Below are positions 44,126-50,694 of a DNA stretch of 58,808 bases, piece by piece. The position numbers and the translations under genes were made by a program. The notes under the pieces are model-generated. The model saw only the letters and a program-made list of their open reading frames with translations, was not told the DNA's origin and searched no databases. The stretch's first letter is position 1. Every line of letters begins with the position of its first letter. The stretch is from positions 1 to 58,808 of the forward strand of contig CAVFJY010000007.1 of NCBI GenBank assembly GCA_963623365.1. Direction: 5' to 3'. The DNA is from UBA2834 sp963623365 (GTDB lineage Bacteria; Patescibacteriota; Saccharimonadia; Saccharimonadales; Saccharimonadaceae).

Positions 44126-45385
44126 ATGAGTATAAAAGAGAAAATTCCGTTTTATGATAGTTTAGTAATTCCTTATCACATTGGTAAAGCGGCGTATTGG
44201 GGTATGCGCTATGGCTTTCCTGGTAAGAAACTGACAGTGATTGGGGTGACGGGGACGAATGGCAAAACGACGACCTCTTTTATGATCTGGAAGATGTTGA
44301 ATGAATCGGGGCGCAAAGCGGGGGTAATGACGACAGTTGGTTGGGGGGTGAATGAGATTCATGAACAAATGGAGCATATGACGACGGTGGATTCGAAACT
44401 GTTAAATGAACGGATTCAGGCGATTGTGAATGCGGGGGCGGAATATTTGGTGTTGGAGCTGACGAGTCATGCATTGGCACAACATCGCGATTTGGGTGTG
44501 CCGATTGATATTGCGGTGATGACAAATGTGACACATGAGCATTTGGATTACCATCGAACCTTCGAACGCTACCGCGATGCAAAGCGGAAATTATTTAAGC
44601 AGGCGCGCTATGGGGTGATTAATGCGGACGATGCGTCGGCGAAGTTCTTTGAGACGGATATTCGAGAATATACAACTTATGGCATTAAAAGTGGGCGGCT
44701 GAAAGCGACGAAAGTAAAATTGATGCCGGAGGGCGTAGAATATGAGATTCCATCGGAGAATTTGAAAATCAAGACGCGAATTGCGGGGCAATTTAATGTA
44801 TCTAATTCCCTGGCCTGCGTGGCGGTAGGTAAACGTTTAGGGCTGACGGACGATGAAATCGCTAAGGGGATTTATGCCTTGAAAGAAGTTGAGGGGCGGA
44901 TGGTAAAGATTGACCGGGGGCAGAATTTTACGGCGATTATGGATTATGCGCATACGCCGGATGCCTTTGAGAAATTGTTACCAGATATGAAGAAAGCGAC
45001 AAAGGGGCGCTTGATTGTGATGTTTGGTTCGGCGGGTGGACGACGAGATCCATCGAAACGGAAGCCGATGGGCGAGATTGCGGGCAAATATGCGGATATA
45101 GTGGTGCTGACGGAGGAAGATGATCGTGATACGCCATCGATGGAGATTTTAGAGATGATTGCAGAGGGGGCGCGTGAGTGTGGAAAAGTGGATGGGCGCG
45201 ATTTGTTTTTGATTGTAGATAGGCCGACGGCAATTTTGAAATGTTGTGAGTTGGCACGCAAGGGTGATACGGTGCTGTTCTTGGGCAAAGGTAATGAAAA
45301 GACGATTGAGCGTGCAGATGGGCCGCATGATTATTATGAGCAAGATGAGATTGAGAAGGCACTGAAGAAGGTGGCGAAGAAATAG
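44126..45385 (+). CDS. MurE-like Mur ligase lacking the N-terminal UMP-binding domain
   Basis: A 419-residue ATP-dependent amide ligase. Central domain: VTGTNGKTTTS P-loop (~41-51), LELTSHAL, and NVTHEHLDYH. C-terminal domain: IMDYAHTPDAFEKLLPDM and FGSAGGRRDPSKRKPMGEIAG, both typical of MurE, which adds the third stem residue to UDP-MurNAc-dipeptide. Oddities: the N-terminal substrate domain is nearly absent (P-loop at ~43 instead of ~110), the DNPR/DNPA amino-acid selection motif is EDDRDTP, and the late GKGHE is GKGNE. The substrate may therefore not be the usual nucleotide precursor. Confidence 0.85.
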   Translation: MSIKEKIPFYDSLVIPYHIGKAAYWGMRYGFPGKKLTVIGVTGTNGKTTTSFMIWKMLNESGRKAGVMTTVGWGVNEIHEQMEHMTTVDSKLLNERIQAIVNAGAEYLVLELTSHALAQHRDLGVPIDIAVMTNVTHEHLDYHRTFERYRDAKRKLFKQARYGVINADDASAKFFETDIREYTTYGIKSGRLKATKVKLMPEGVEYEIPSENLKIKTRIAGQFNVSNSLACVAVGKRLGLTDDEIAKGIYALKEVEGRMVKIDRGQNFTAIMDYAHTPDAFEKLLPDMKKATKGRLIVMFGSAGGRRDPSKRKPMGEIAGKYADIVVLTEEDDRDTPSMEILEMIAEGARECGKVDGRDLFLIVDRPTAILKCCELARKGDTVLFLGKGNEKTIERADGPHDYYEQDEIEKALKKVAKK

Positions 45386-45452
45386 ATTTGCGGGTTGGGC
45401 TGGTTGAGTTTGTGCTGCCCTAGAAATGAAGCTCGATAGGTGAGGCCCTTCT

Positions 45453-45492
45453 TCGCCCTATTCTTTTATAGGAGGCGATGCGTAACTTCGAG
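45453..45492. repeat. Intergenic hairpin plus GCGATGCGTAACT motif, copy 2
   Basis: TCGCCCTAT (45453-45461) pairs with ATAGGAGGCGA (45468-45478) with a two-base bulge, followed by TGCGTAACTTCGAG. It closely resembles the element at 3790-3829. Confidence 0.5.
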
Positions 45493-45513
45493 TAAGGCGT
45501 TGCGGCAGCGATA

Positions 45514-45542
45514 TTGACTTTTTGAGCTGAGTGTGGTATAAT
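45514..45542 (+). promoter_or_regulatory. Sigma70-type promoter
   Basis: TTGACT (45514-45519), 17 bp, TATAAT (45537-45542). Spacer and -35 surroundings (TTGACTTTTTG, then GTGTG before TATAAT) are shared with 50255-50283. Confidence 0.75.
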
Positions 45543-45552
45543 ATAAGAGTAG

Positions 45553-45591
45553 TTCTATTCTTGAACAAATTTTTGTTCGAGAAAAATAGAG
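45553..45591 (+). promoter_or_regulatory. 5'-leader stem-loop
   Basis: CTTGAACAA (45560-45568) pairs with TTGTTCGAG (45573-45581) through a 4-nt loop, with outer CTATT/AATAG pairing. It lies in the ~65-nt leader between promoter and the ATG at 45616. It could be a protein- or RNA-stability control element. Confidence 0.4.
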
Positions 45592-45615
45592 GACTCGAGA
45601 AGGGTGGTGTTCTTT

Positions 45616-46203
45616 ATGAGCGAAAAAATGTTTCCGGAGGCAAAATATTACCTGGGACGCGAAAGCGGAGTGCTTCATTTTACTTACAAGAACGAGTTGA
45701 ATTGGGGGTCGATGAGCTTAGAGGATGCGTTCTTGGAAATTGCAAAAAAGCTGCATGGGCAGAACTGGATCAAGGAACAGCGCGCGAGCTTGGTGGTTGT
45801 CGGAATTGATGCGCATAAGCATCATTATGTACTGAACAACCCGGCAGAGTGGCTGGTGGATCGCTTAGCGGCGGATTGCGATGGTGAATACATCGAACCG
45901 ATAGTGCGACGTATTAATAACCGTCGCATTGAGAAGGTAATTGTTTGCAATATGGCATCGGGTGACGATAGGACGGTTATTTTGAAGGCGAATGTGAAAG
46001 CACCAACAACAAAACGTGGTTATTGCACGCTGTTCCCGACTTATCTGTCGATGAATACGCACGAAATCGATGCGCTTATGTCGGCATTACTGAATTTGCA
46101 TATGCTGAATATGGCGCGAGTTCCTGGACTGAAATGGTTGCGAGCGAAATACCGCGATGAACGTCAGATGAGAGCAAGAGTGATGAAGATGGGTCGGGTA
46201 TAA
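45616..46203 (+). CDS. Conserved-looking protein of unknown function
   Basis: A 195-residue soluble protein with no domain I recognise. It reads as a globular alpha/beta protein: strands ASLVVVGIDAHKHHYVL and IEKVIVCNMASGDDRTVIL, then a very basic helical C-terminus (WLRAKYRDERQMRARVMKM). It has a strong promoter and a structured leader, so it is probably well expressed. A GTG at 45604 is an alternative start. The basic tail suggests nucleic acid binding, which is inference. Confidence 0.65.
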   Translation: MSEKMFPEAKYYLGRESGVLHFTYKNELNWGSMSLEDAFLEIAKKLHGQNWIKEQRASLVVVGIDAHKHHYVLNNPAEWLVDRLAADCDGEYIEPIVRRINNRRIEKVIVCNMASGDDRTVILKANVKAPTTKRGYCTLFPTYLSMNTHEIDALMSALLNLHMLNMARVPGLKWLRAKYRDERQMRARVMKMGRV

Positions 46204-46282
46204 AGAGCCGAGCGCTAACTCTAATCGAGTACAGGAGTGCGAGTTTTAGGAGCGCGGACGTAAAGAAACATTTTTTACAACA

Positions 46283-46315
46283 AGCGCCGACTGGAATGGT
46301 CGGCGCTATTTTTTT
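46283..46315 (+). terminator. Intrinsic terminator
   Basis: Stem AGCGCCGAC (46283-46291) / GTCGGCGCT (46299-46307) followed by a T run. Confidence 0.88.
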
Positions 46316-46329
46316 GGATTTAAAGTGGA

Positions 46330-47181
46330 TTAGCTGAGCCAGAGACTGACGCAACGAATATATCCCCCGCCCTTCTTGAGCTCGGTAACGTCAGGAGTCA
46401 GACAGATGAGACCGTGACGCTCAAGCTCGGCTTGGAGACGTGGCGCTTGATTAGACATAATGACATGCTTGCCGGTGCTGACGAGATTGTTGGCAAAACC
46501 TTGAGTACATTCTTGATAATCGACGATGATTTTATCGAGGTCGGAGATGGCGACAAGTTTTTGGTTGGATTCGGCGTCGAGGGCGTCAGGACAGTAAGCG
46601 ATAGTATGGTCATCGATAACGGATACAGCGAGGTCGAGGTCGTACCAGAAGCTGTCGGCGTGATTAGTGAAAGGGTTGATATGCTCAGAGCCATCAGGAT
46701 TGAGCTGAGGTTTAGCGTGAAGCTGAATAAGTTCAAGGCCAAGTGTGGCGGCAGCGAATTGTTGAGCGGCGGGGTCGGAACGATAGCCGCGACCGCCGAA
46801 CAAATATTTACCACAACGAAGCGAATCGCCTTGTCCGGAATAGAGTAAATTAGTAGGTACGTCAACAGTTTTGATGCCCTGCTGCTCGAGACATTGCTTG
46901 GCATAAGCTTCTTCGGCCTTGCGGGCTTCAGGTAGGCGTGCCATGACGGCGACGCCGTCCTTGACGAGTGCCCAGTTGGCGGTATAGACGCCATCTTGAC
47001 AATCTTTGGGCGGGTCGACCTGAATTAGTTCAATGCCCGCTTCACGGAAACAGGCAAGAATAGCGGCATGTTCAGCTTTAGCTTTGGTGATATCGATGCC
47101 TTGCTGAGTGTAATAGGGGTTGATTTCGTAAGTGTCGGCAAAATAGTCAGCACCAGAAACCAAGAGCTTCTGATTGATCAT
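46330..47181 (-). CDS. Amidinohydrolase of the DDAH/arginine deiminase superfamily
   Basis: A 283-residue guanidino-modifying enzyme. The fold markers are MARLPEARKAEE, the NPFTNHADSFWYDLDLAV block supplying the catalytic His and neighbouring acidic residues, and the C-terminal KKGGGYIRCVSL with the nucleophilic Cys. Length and motifs fit dimethylarginine dimethylaminohydrolase or a short arginine deiminase: likely conversion of arginine or methylarginine to citrulline. It follows a degenerate Mur-ligase homologue by 8 bp in one operon, an unusual pairing. A possible AAGGAA site precedes the ATG. Confidence 0.82.
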   Translation of the reverse strand: MINQKLLVSGADYFADTYEINPYYTQQGIDITKAKAEHAAILACFREAGIELIQVDPPKDCQDGVYTANWALVKDGVAVMARLPEARKAEEAYAKQCLEQQGIKTVDVPTNLLYSGQGDSLRCGKYLFGGRGYRSDPAAQQFAAATLGLELIQLHAKPQLNPDGSEHINPFTNHADSFWYDLDLAVSVIDDHTIAYCPDALDAESNQKLVAISDLDKIIVDYQECTQGFANNLVSTGKHVIMSNQAPRLQAELERHGLICLTPDVTELKKGGGYIRCVSLWLS

Positions 47182-47189
47182 GGAATTCC

Positions 47190-47927
47190 TTATTTTTTAG
47201 TTGGTTCGTAGTCGGCGATGCTGTCGACAATGGTATCTTTGTCGAAATCGAGGGCAAAGCCAGCAAGAGCGGCGGCAGCCATGTAATGGGTAGCCTCTTC
47301 CCCAGTGGCATAGCTAGCGAGGTCGAATTTTTGGCCAGCATAAGTCACGTTGGCTTCGATGGCGGTTTTATAGAGCTTGAAACGATTAATGCAAAGGTCG
47401 GCATCGGCGCTGTGACCGTAAGTGAAGGTAGCAGTTTTAGATGGATATTTGGCGAAGAGATTGTAGTTGGCGTCGTCGCGATTGAGAATGCTGAAAGATG
47501 GTTGTGTATTGAAAAGAATTGCTTTGGCGTCTTCTGGGGTGGTAGTCGGCAAAATCGTGACAGGGGTTTTGGGCTCGGTATTGTCGGTGAGGATGGCAAT
47601 ATGAATTGGCAAACCGTAAAAAAGATGATTGGCAAGGCCGGCACTATCGATAGAGACAACGGCGTGGTCAGCACCCGTGCGCCAGATTTTATAGAGCTGC
47701 TTATAGAGGTCGGAAGTGGACTTCGGGTCGATAATTAGGCCGGTCTTGACATCGCGATGTTTGAGAATATTTTGGAGAAAATGAGCGGTAATATCGCGGC
47801 CCATATCGCCAGTGACGGCGATAATTTTAATATCTTTTGCGGGATTACTATAATAAGTTGCGAGAAACCTCGCTTTGGCTTTTTGAAGTTTTGGTTTAAT
47901 GCCGGATTTCTTCTCGTTCTTTGCCAT
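47190..47927 (-). CDS. Degenerate Mur-ligase homologue (probable pseudoenzyme)
   Basis: A 245-residue protein aligning with the first ~245 residues of the MurE-like protein at 44126: the P-loop position reads VTGDMGRDITAHF instead of VTGTNGKTTTSF, ELTSHAL is SIDSAGL, and THEHLDYH is replaced by TEPKTPV. The YGVINADDASAKFF segment is kept as FSILNRDDANYNLF. The whole C-terminal ligase domain is absent. ATP use and catalysis are therefore unlikely. The frame is intact with normal codon use, so it is probably maintained, perhaps as a binding or regulatory partner. Start at the ATG 47927, before KNEKKSG; 47981 is possible. Confidence 0.72.
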   Translation of the reverse strand: MAKNEKKSGIKPKLQKAKARFLATYYSNPAKDIKIIAVTGDMGRDITAHFLQNILKHRDVKTGLIIDPKSTSDLYKQLYKIWRTGADHAVVSIDSAGLANHLFYGLPIHIAILTDNTEPKTPVTILPTTTPEDAKAILFNTQPSFSILNRDDANYNLFAKYPSKTATFTYGHSADADLCINRFKLYKTAIEANVTYAGQKFDLASYATGEEATHYMAAAALAGFALDFDKDTIVDSIADYEPTKK

Positions 47928-48062
47928 GATGAAAATAGTATACCATCTCTTGAGAAAATGTGCTATAATACGATACATCACGCTGAAAGCAATCGATGCG
48001 CGATGATCTTTTAATCTTTGACGGTGGACAAGTACTTGCGATTGTGAGTACTATCCACATAT

Positions 48063-48139
48063 GTGCCCGTAGCTCAGTTGGATAGAGCGTCAGCTTGCGG
48101 AGCTGAAGGTCGTACGTTCGAATCGTATCGGGCATACCA
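48063..48139 (+). tRNA. tRNA-Arg(GCG)
   Basis: A 77-nt tRNA with encoded CCA. Acceptor GTGCCCG/CGGGCAT (first pair G-U), D arm GCTCAGTTGGATAGAGC, anticodon stem TCAGC/GCTGA with loop TTGCGGA (anticodon GCG), T loop TTCGAAT. It reads CGC and, by wobble, CGU. Most bacteria use ACG edited to inosine here. Confidence 0.88.
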
Positions 48140-48152
48140 TGTTGAATTTTTG

Positions 48153-48186
48153 AAAAACACTTCCCTGTTTAGGGGGGTGTTTTTTG
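48153..48186 (+). terminator. Terminator after tRNA-Arg
   Basis: AAAAACAC (48153-48160) pairs with GTGTTTTT (48177-48184), with inner TTCCC/GGGGG pairing, followed by T residues. Confidence 0.8.
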
Positions 48187-48256
48187 TTTTTTAGGTCTAG
48201 TGTGGTGGTGGCGAGATTGGAGTTTGGCCAATGATAGCCGTCGGTGAGACGATGTT

Positions 48257-49570
48257 CTAATGGCTGAGGAGCCAGGCGAAAATGTCGTCGTAGGGTAAGC
48301 TCGAACTTGTTGTTGCGTGAGTGGCGCCATGAAGATAATGTAAACTAATATTTCCGCCTAAATTTTCAACTTGCGATTTAATAGCGGTCATGCAATCGTT
48401 GTAATAATAGTAATCATCGTCGGCTGTGCCGAGATACATAGAAATTGGGACGTTTTTGAGATTGCCAGCCTCTGACCCGACTGGACAATTGCTAGCGATG
48501 ACGGCTGCCCTGAAGAATGTGGTGTAATTATTAATCATTTTGAAAGTACCGCGTCCGCCCATACTAAAGCCCATTATGTAAATACGATTAGGATTGGCTC
48601 GAGTGTCGGAGACGGCTTGGTCGATGATGGTCTTGATAGTAGCGGTTTTGTCCTCCCAACCATAGCTAGAAGCAACAGGAGCGATAGAAATAAAGTTAGA
48701 ACGACTAAACATTTGATCGACTTGTGCTAATCCGCGAACGCCGGACGTATTGCCGATTTCGCCGCTACCGTGCAAGAAAATGACGACAGGCATATTGTTG
48801 GTAGCGCCGTCAGGGACGTTAAGCCAATAAGACATGCCGTTATAGGAATTTAGGCCGCTGGTAGAAGTGATAGGCGTAGTGCCGACTTGGTTGTCGCTGG
48901 AATTGGTTGAAGCGCCGGAGTTGCCAGCGGTAGTTTCTTTAGGCTTTTGGGTACAAGTAACGGTGGTGCTGGAGGTTTTGCCGTTGGCGGAAATGACATT
49001 AATAGTAGTAGAACCTGTCTTCATGCAGAGGACGCTATTTCGAGTGACGGTAACGACAGTAGTATCGTCGCTGATGACGGAATAAGTTTTATCCTTGGCG
49101 TCGTCTGGCGAGACGATGACATCGAGCGCGGAAGATTCACCGACATAGATATTGTCGGCGACACTAACTTCAATGCTGTCGACGCCGGCAGAAAGCGTAG
49201 TGAGGGCGCCGCCCGGAATGAGGAGTTCGAGCAAAACCCAGAAGCCCCCCCAAACGGCAATGCCGAGGACAATTTCGAGTAGGTGCTTTTTGGCAGTAGC
49301 AACGCGAGATAGCTCATCTTTAGCCGTGAGAATAAGAAAACCGCACCAGATGATACCGATAGTGGCGAGAACGCCAACAGCGGCGGTAAGAATATTAATA
49401 ATAGTATTGGCTACGGTGTAAATCATGCCCGTACCGCCGACGTCGCAATCGATCAGATTGGTATTGGCGTCACCGCAACTGGTTTCGGCGAATGCAGCAG
49501 TACTAAGTACGAATGAACCAAACGAGATAAGAGCGAGAAGAAGGAAGGCCTTAATAATACGACGATTCAT
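48257..49570 (-). CDS. T4SS pilin domain - Ig-like domain - esterase fusion
   Basis: A 437-residue exported protein. Signal peptide (1-28, ends AFAET). Pilin-family module (~50-125) with VGVLATIGIIWCGFLILTAK and VATAKKHLLEI, nearly the same as pilin 1 at 34006. Big_2/Ig-like domain (~130-207). Ser/Thr/Asn linker (~208-240). Alpha/beta-hydrolase domain (~241-437) with FLHGSGE for the oxyanion region, GFSMGG (Ser336), an Asp near 384 and HGATHAT (His414/418), close to feruloyl/PHB-depolymerase-type esterases. It would display an esterase on a pilus or at the membrane surface. A TAAAAT box ends 7 nt before the ATG. Confidence 0.82.
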   Translation of the reverse strand: MNRRIIKAFLLLALISFGSFVLSTAAFAETSCGDANTNLIDCDVGGTGMIYTVANTIINILTAAVGVLATIGIIWCGFLILTAKDELSRVATAKKHLLEIVLGIAVWGGFWVLLELLIPGGALTTLSAGVDSIEVSVADNIYVGESSALDVIVSPDDAKDKTYSVISDDTTVVTVTRNSVLCMKTGSTTINVISANGKTSSTTVTCTQKPKETTAGNSGASTNSSDNQVGTTPITSTSGLNSYNGMSYWLNVPDGATNNMPVVIFLHGSGEIGNTSGVRGLAQVDQMFSRSNFISIAPVASSYGWEDKTATIKTIIDQAVSDTRANPNRIYIMGFSMGGRGTFKMINNYTTFFRAAVIASNCPVGSEAGNLKNVPISMYLGTADDDYYYYNDCMTAIKSQVENLGGNISLHYLHGATHATTSSSLPYDDIFAWLLSH

Positions 49571-49577
49571 TGAGTTT

Positions 49578-49583
49578 ATTTTA
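49578..49583 (-). promoter_or_regulatory. -10 box of the pilin-esterase gene, leaderless-type
   Basis: On the minus strand TAAAAT ends 7 nt before the ATG at 49570. Confidence 0.4.
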
Positions 49584-49653
49584 ACATGTTTATGATTGGG
49601 TTAGCTGGAGAAAAAAGAGGTCAGTAAGATAAGAATGTGATAAAATAAGAGGT

Positions 49654-49741
49654 GGAAGCGTGGCCGAGTGGTTGAAGGCGCACGACTCGAAATCGTGTGG
49701 GCCGAAAGGTCTCGGAGGTTCGAATCCTCTCGCTTCCGCCA
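49654..49741 (+). tRNA. tRNA-Ser(CGA)
   Basis: Class II tRNA of 88 nt with encoded CCA. Acceptor GGAAGCG/CGCTTCC, anticodon stem CACGA/TCGTG with loop CTCGAAA (anticodon CGA), long variable arm, T arm GAGGTTCGAATCCTC. It reads UCG. A TAAAAT box lies just upstream (49641-49646). Confidence 0.93.
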
Positions 49742-49751
49742 AATTCGATTC

Positions 49752-49835
49752 TTAGTTCGGGCGAAAGCTCTGTCGCATGATTTAGTTCTAGCGAACGCTT
49801 CCGCCAGATATTGGTCTTTTAGTTCGGGCGAATGC
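49752..49835 (+). repeat. Three degenerate 17-bp repeats after tRNA-Ser
   Basis: Consensus TTAGTTC-KR-GCGAANGC at 49752-49768, 49782-49798 and 49819-49835. Copy 2 is followed by TTCCGCCA, a copy of the tRNA 3' end. Each can form a small hairpin with a GAAN loop. Confidence 0.5.
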
Positions 49836-49844
49836 CCGTTTTTT
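49825..49844 (+). terminator. Terminator after tRNA-Ser(CGA)
   Basis: CGGGC (49825-49829), loop GAAT, GCCCG (49834-49838), then a T run; it lies in the third repeat. Confidence 0.75.
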
Positions 49845-49880
49845 GATGCTTTCTTGATAAAATAAGAGAAAAGGAGGAAA

Positions 49881-50258
49881 ATGGCGAGTATTTTTACAAA
49901 AATCATTAATGGCGAAATTCCGAGCTATAAGATTTATGAAGATGAAAAAACGCTGGCGTTTTTGGATATTAATCCGGAGGTAAAGGGACATACGCTGGTG
50001 GTGCCGAAGGTGGAAGTGGATAAGATTTATGAGCTGGATGATGAAAACTGGGTGGCGCTGTGGGCGACAGTGAAGAAAGTGGCGCAGCATATGGAAGAAG
50101 TGACGGGGCGACGAGTGGTGATGAAAGTGGTGGGGGCAGATGTGCCGCATGCGCATGTGCATTTGACGCCGATTGATGAGATGTGGGAGTATGGTAAGAC
50201 TCTGCAGCTGCGCGAGGATGAGTTTGAGGCGATTCGCGAAAAGCTAGCGTTCCATTGA
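49881..50258 (+). CDS. HIT-family nucleotide hydrolase
   Basis: A 125-residue histidine-triad protein that hydrolyses nucleotide phosphoramidates or dinucleotides. It has the family start FTKIINGEIPSYKIYEDEKT, the GHTLVVPK block and the triad HAHVHLTP. The length is standard. AAAGGAGG precedes the ATG. The following promoter overlaps its stop codon. Confidence 0.93.
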   Translation: MASIFTKIINGEIPSYKIYEDEKTLAFLDINPEVKGHTLVVPKVEVDKIYELDDENWVALWATVKKVAQHMEEVTGRRVVMKVVGADVPHAHVHLTPIDEMWEYGKTLQLREDEFEAIREKLAFH

Positions 50259-50283
50259 CTTTTTGGGTAAAGTGTGATATAAT
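50255..50283 (+). promoter_or_regulatory. Sigma70-type promoter
   Basis: TTGACT (50255-50260), 17 bp, TATAAT (50278-50283). It drives the small gene at 50326 with a ~35-nt leader ending in GAGAGGGGGTG. Confidence 0.75.
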
Positions 50284-50325
50284 TAGAGTTGTTGCTGAGG
50301 TCTTTTTGAGAGGGGGTGAAAAAAG

Positions 50326-50652
50326 ATGGCAGTTTTTGACGACGAAAGACTGAAGAGAAAATGCTACAGTTTCATTGATGATAATCGCGAAATTTTGAAA
50401 AAAGCGAAAGTAGGCAGTGAAGTAGAGATCGTGGCCAAAAACGAACAAGGATGCAACGAACTAATTCTATTTCGCGTGACGCGAAATGCGCACCTTGGAA
50501 AAAGGCAAAAGTGGATGTATGGACGAGTGTTGAACTTCCCCGCCGGCGAATATTATCAGGTTGAAATTAAAATGTATGCTGGCGAGCCGTCGCTAGATTC
50601 GATCGAGATATATATTCAGGCGCCACCGACGCTGATTGTAGAGCTCCGCTAG
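50326..50652 (+). CDS. Small beta-rich protein of unknown function
   Basis: A 108-residue soluble protein. An N-terminal helix region (DDERLKRKCYSFIDDNREIL) is followed by strands such as VGSEVEIVAKNEQG and EYYQVEIKMYAGE. I do not recognise the family. Its promoter is nearly identical in design to that of the unknown gene at 45616, hinting at shared regulation. The stop codon lies in the stem of its terminator. Confidence 0.65.
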   Translation: MAVFDDERLKRKCYSFIDDNREILKKAKVGSEVEIVAKNEQGCNELILFRVTRNAHLGKRQKWMYGRVLNFPAGEYYQVEIKMYAGEPSLDSIEIYIQAPPTLIVELR

Positions 50653-50674
50653 ATTATCTAGCGGAGTATTTTTT
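50644..50674 (+). terminator. Terminator overlapping the stop codon
   Basis: Perfect 10-bp stem CTCCGCTAGA (50644-50653) / TCTAGCGGAG (50657-50666), then a T run. The TAG stop (50650-50652) lies within the left arm. Confidence 0.88.
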
Positions 50675-50694
50675 ATGGAATTGGGATGGAGAGA

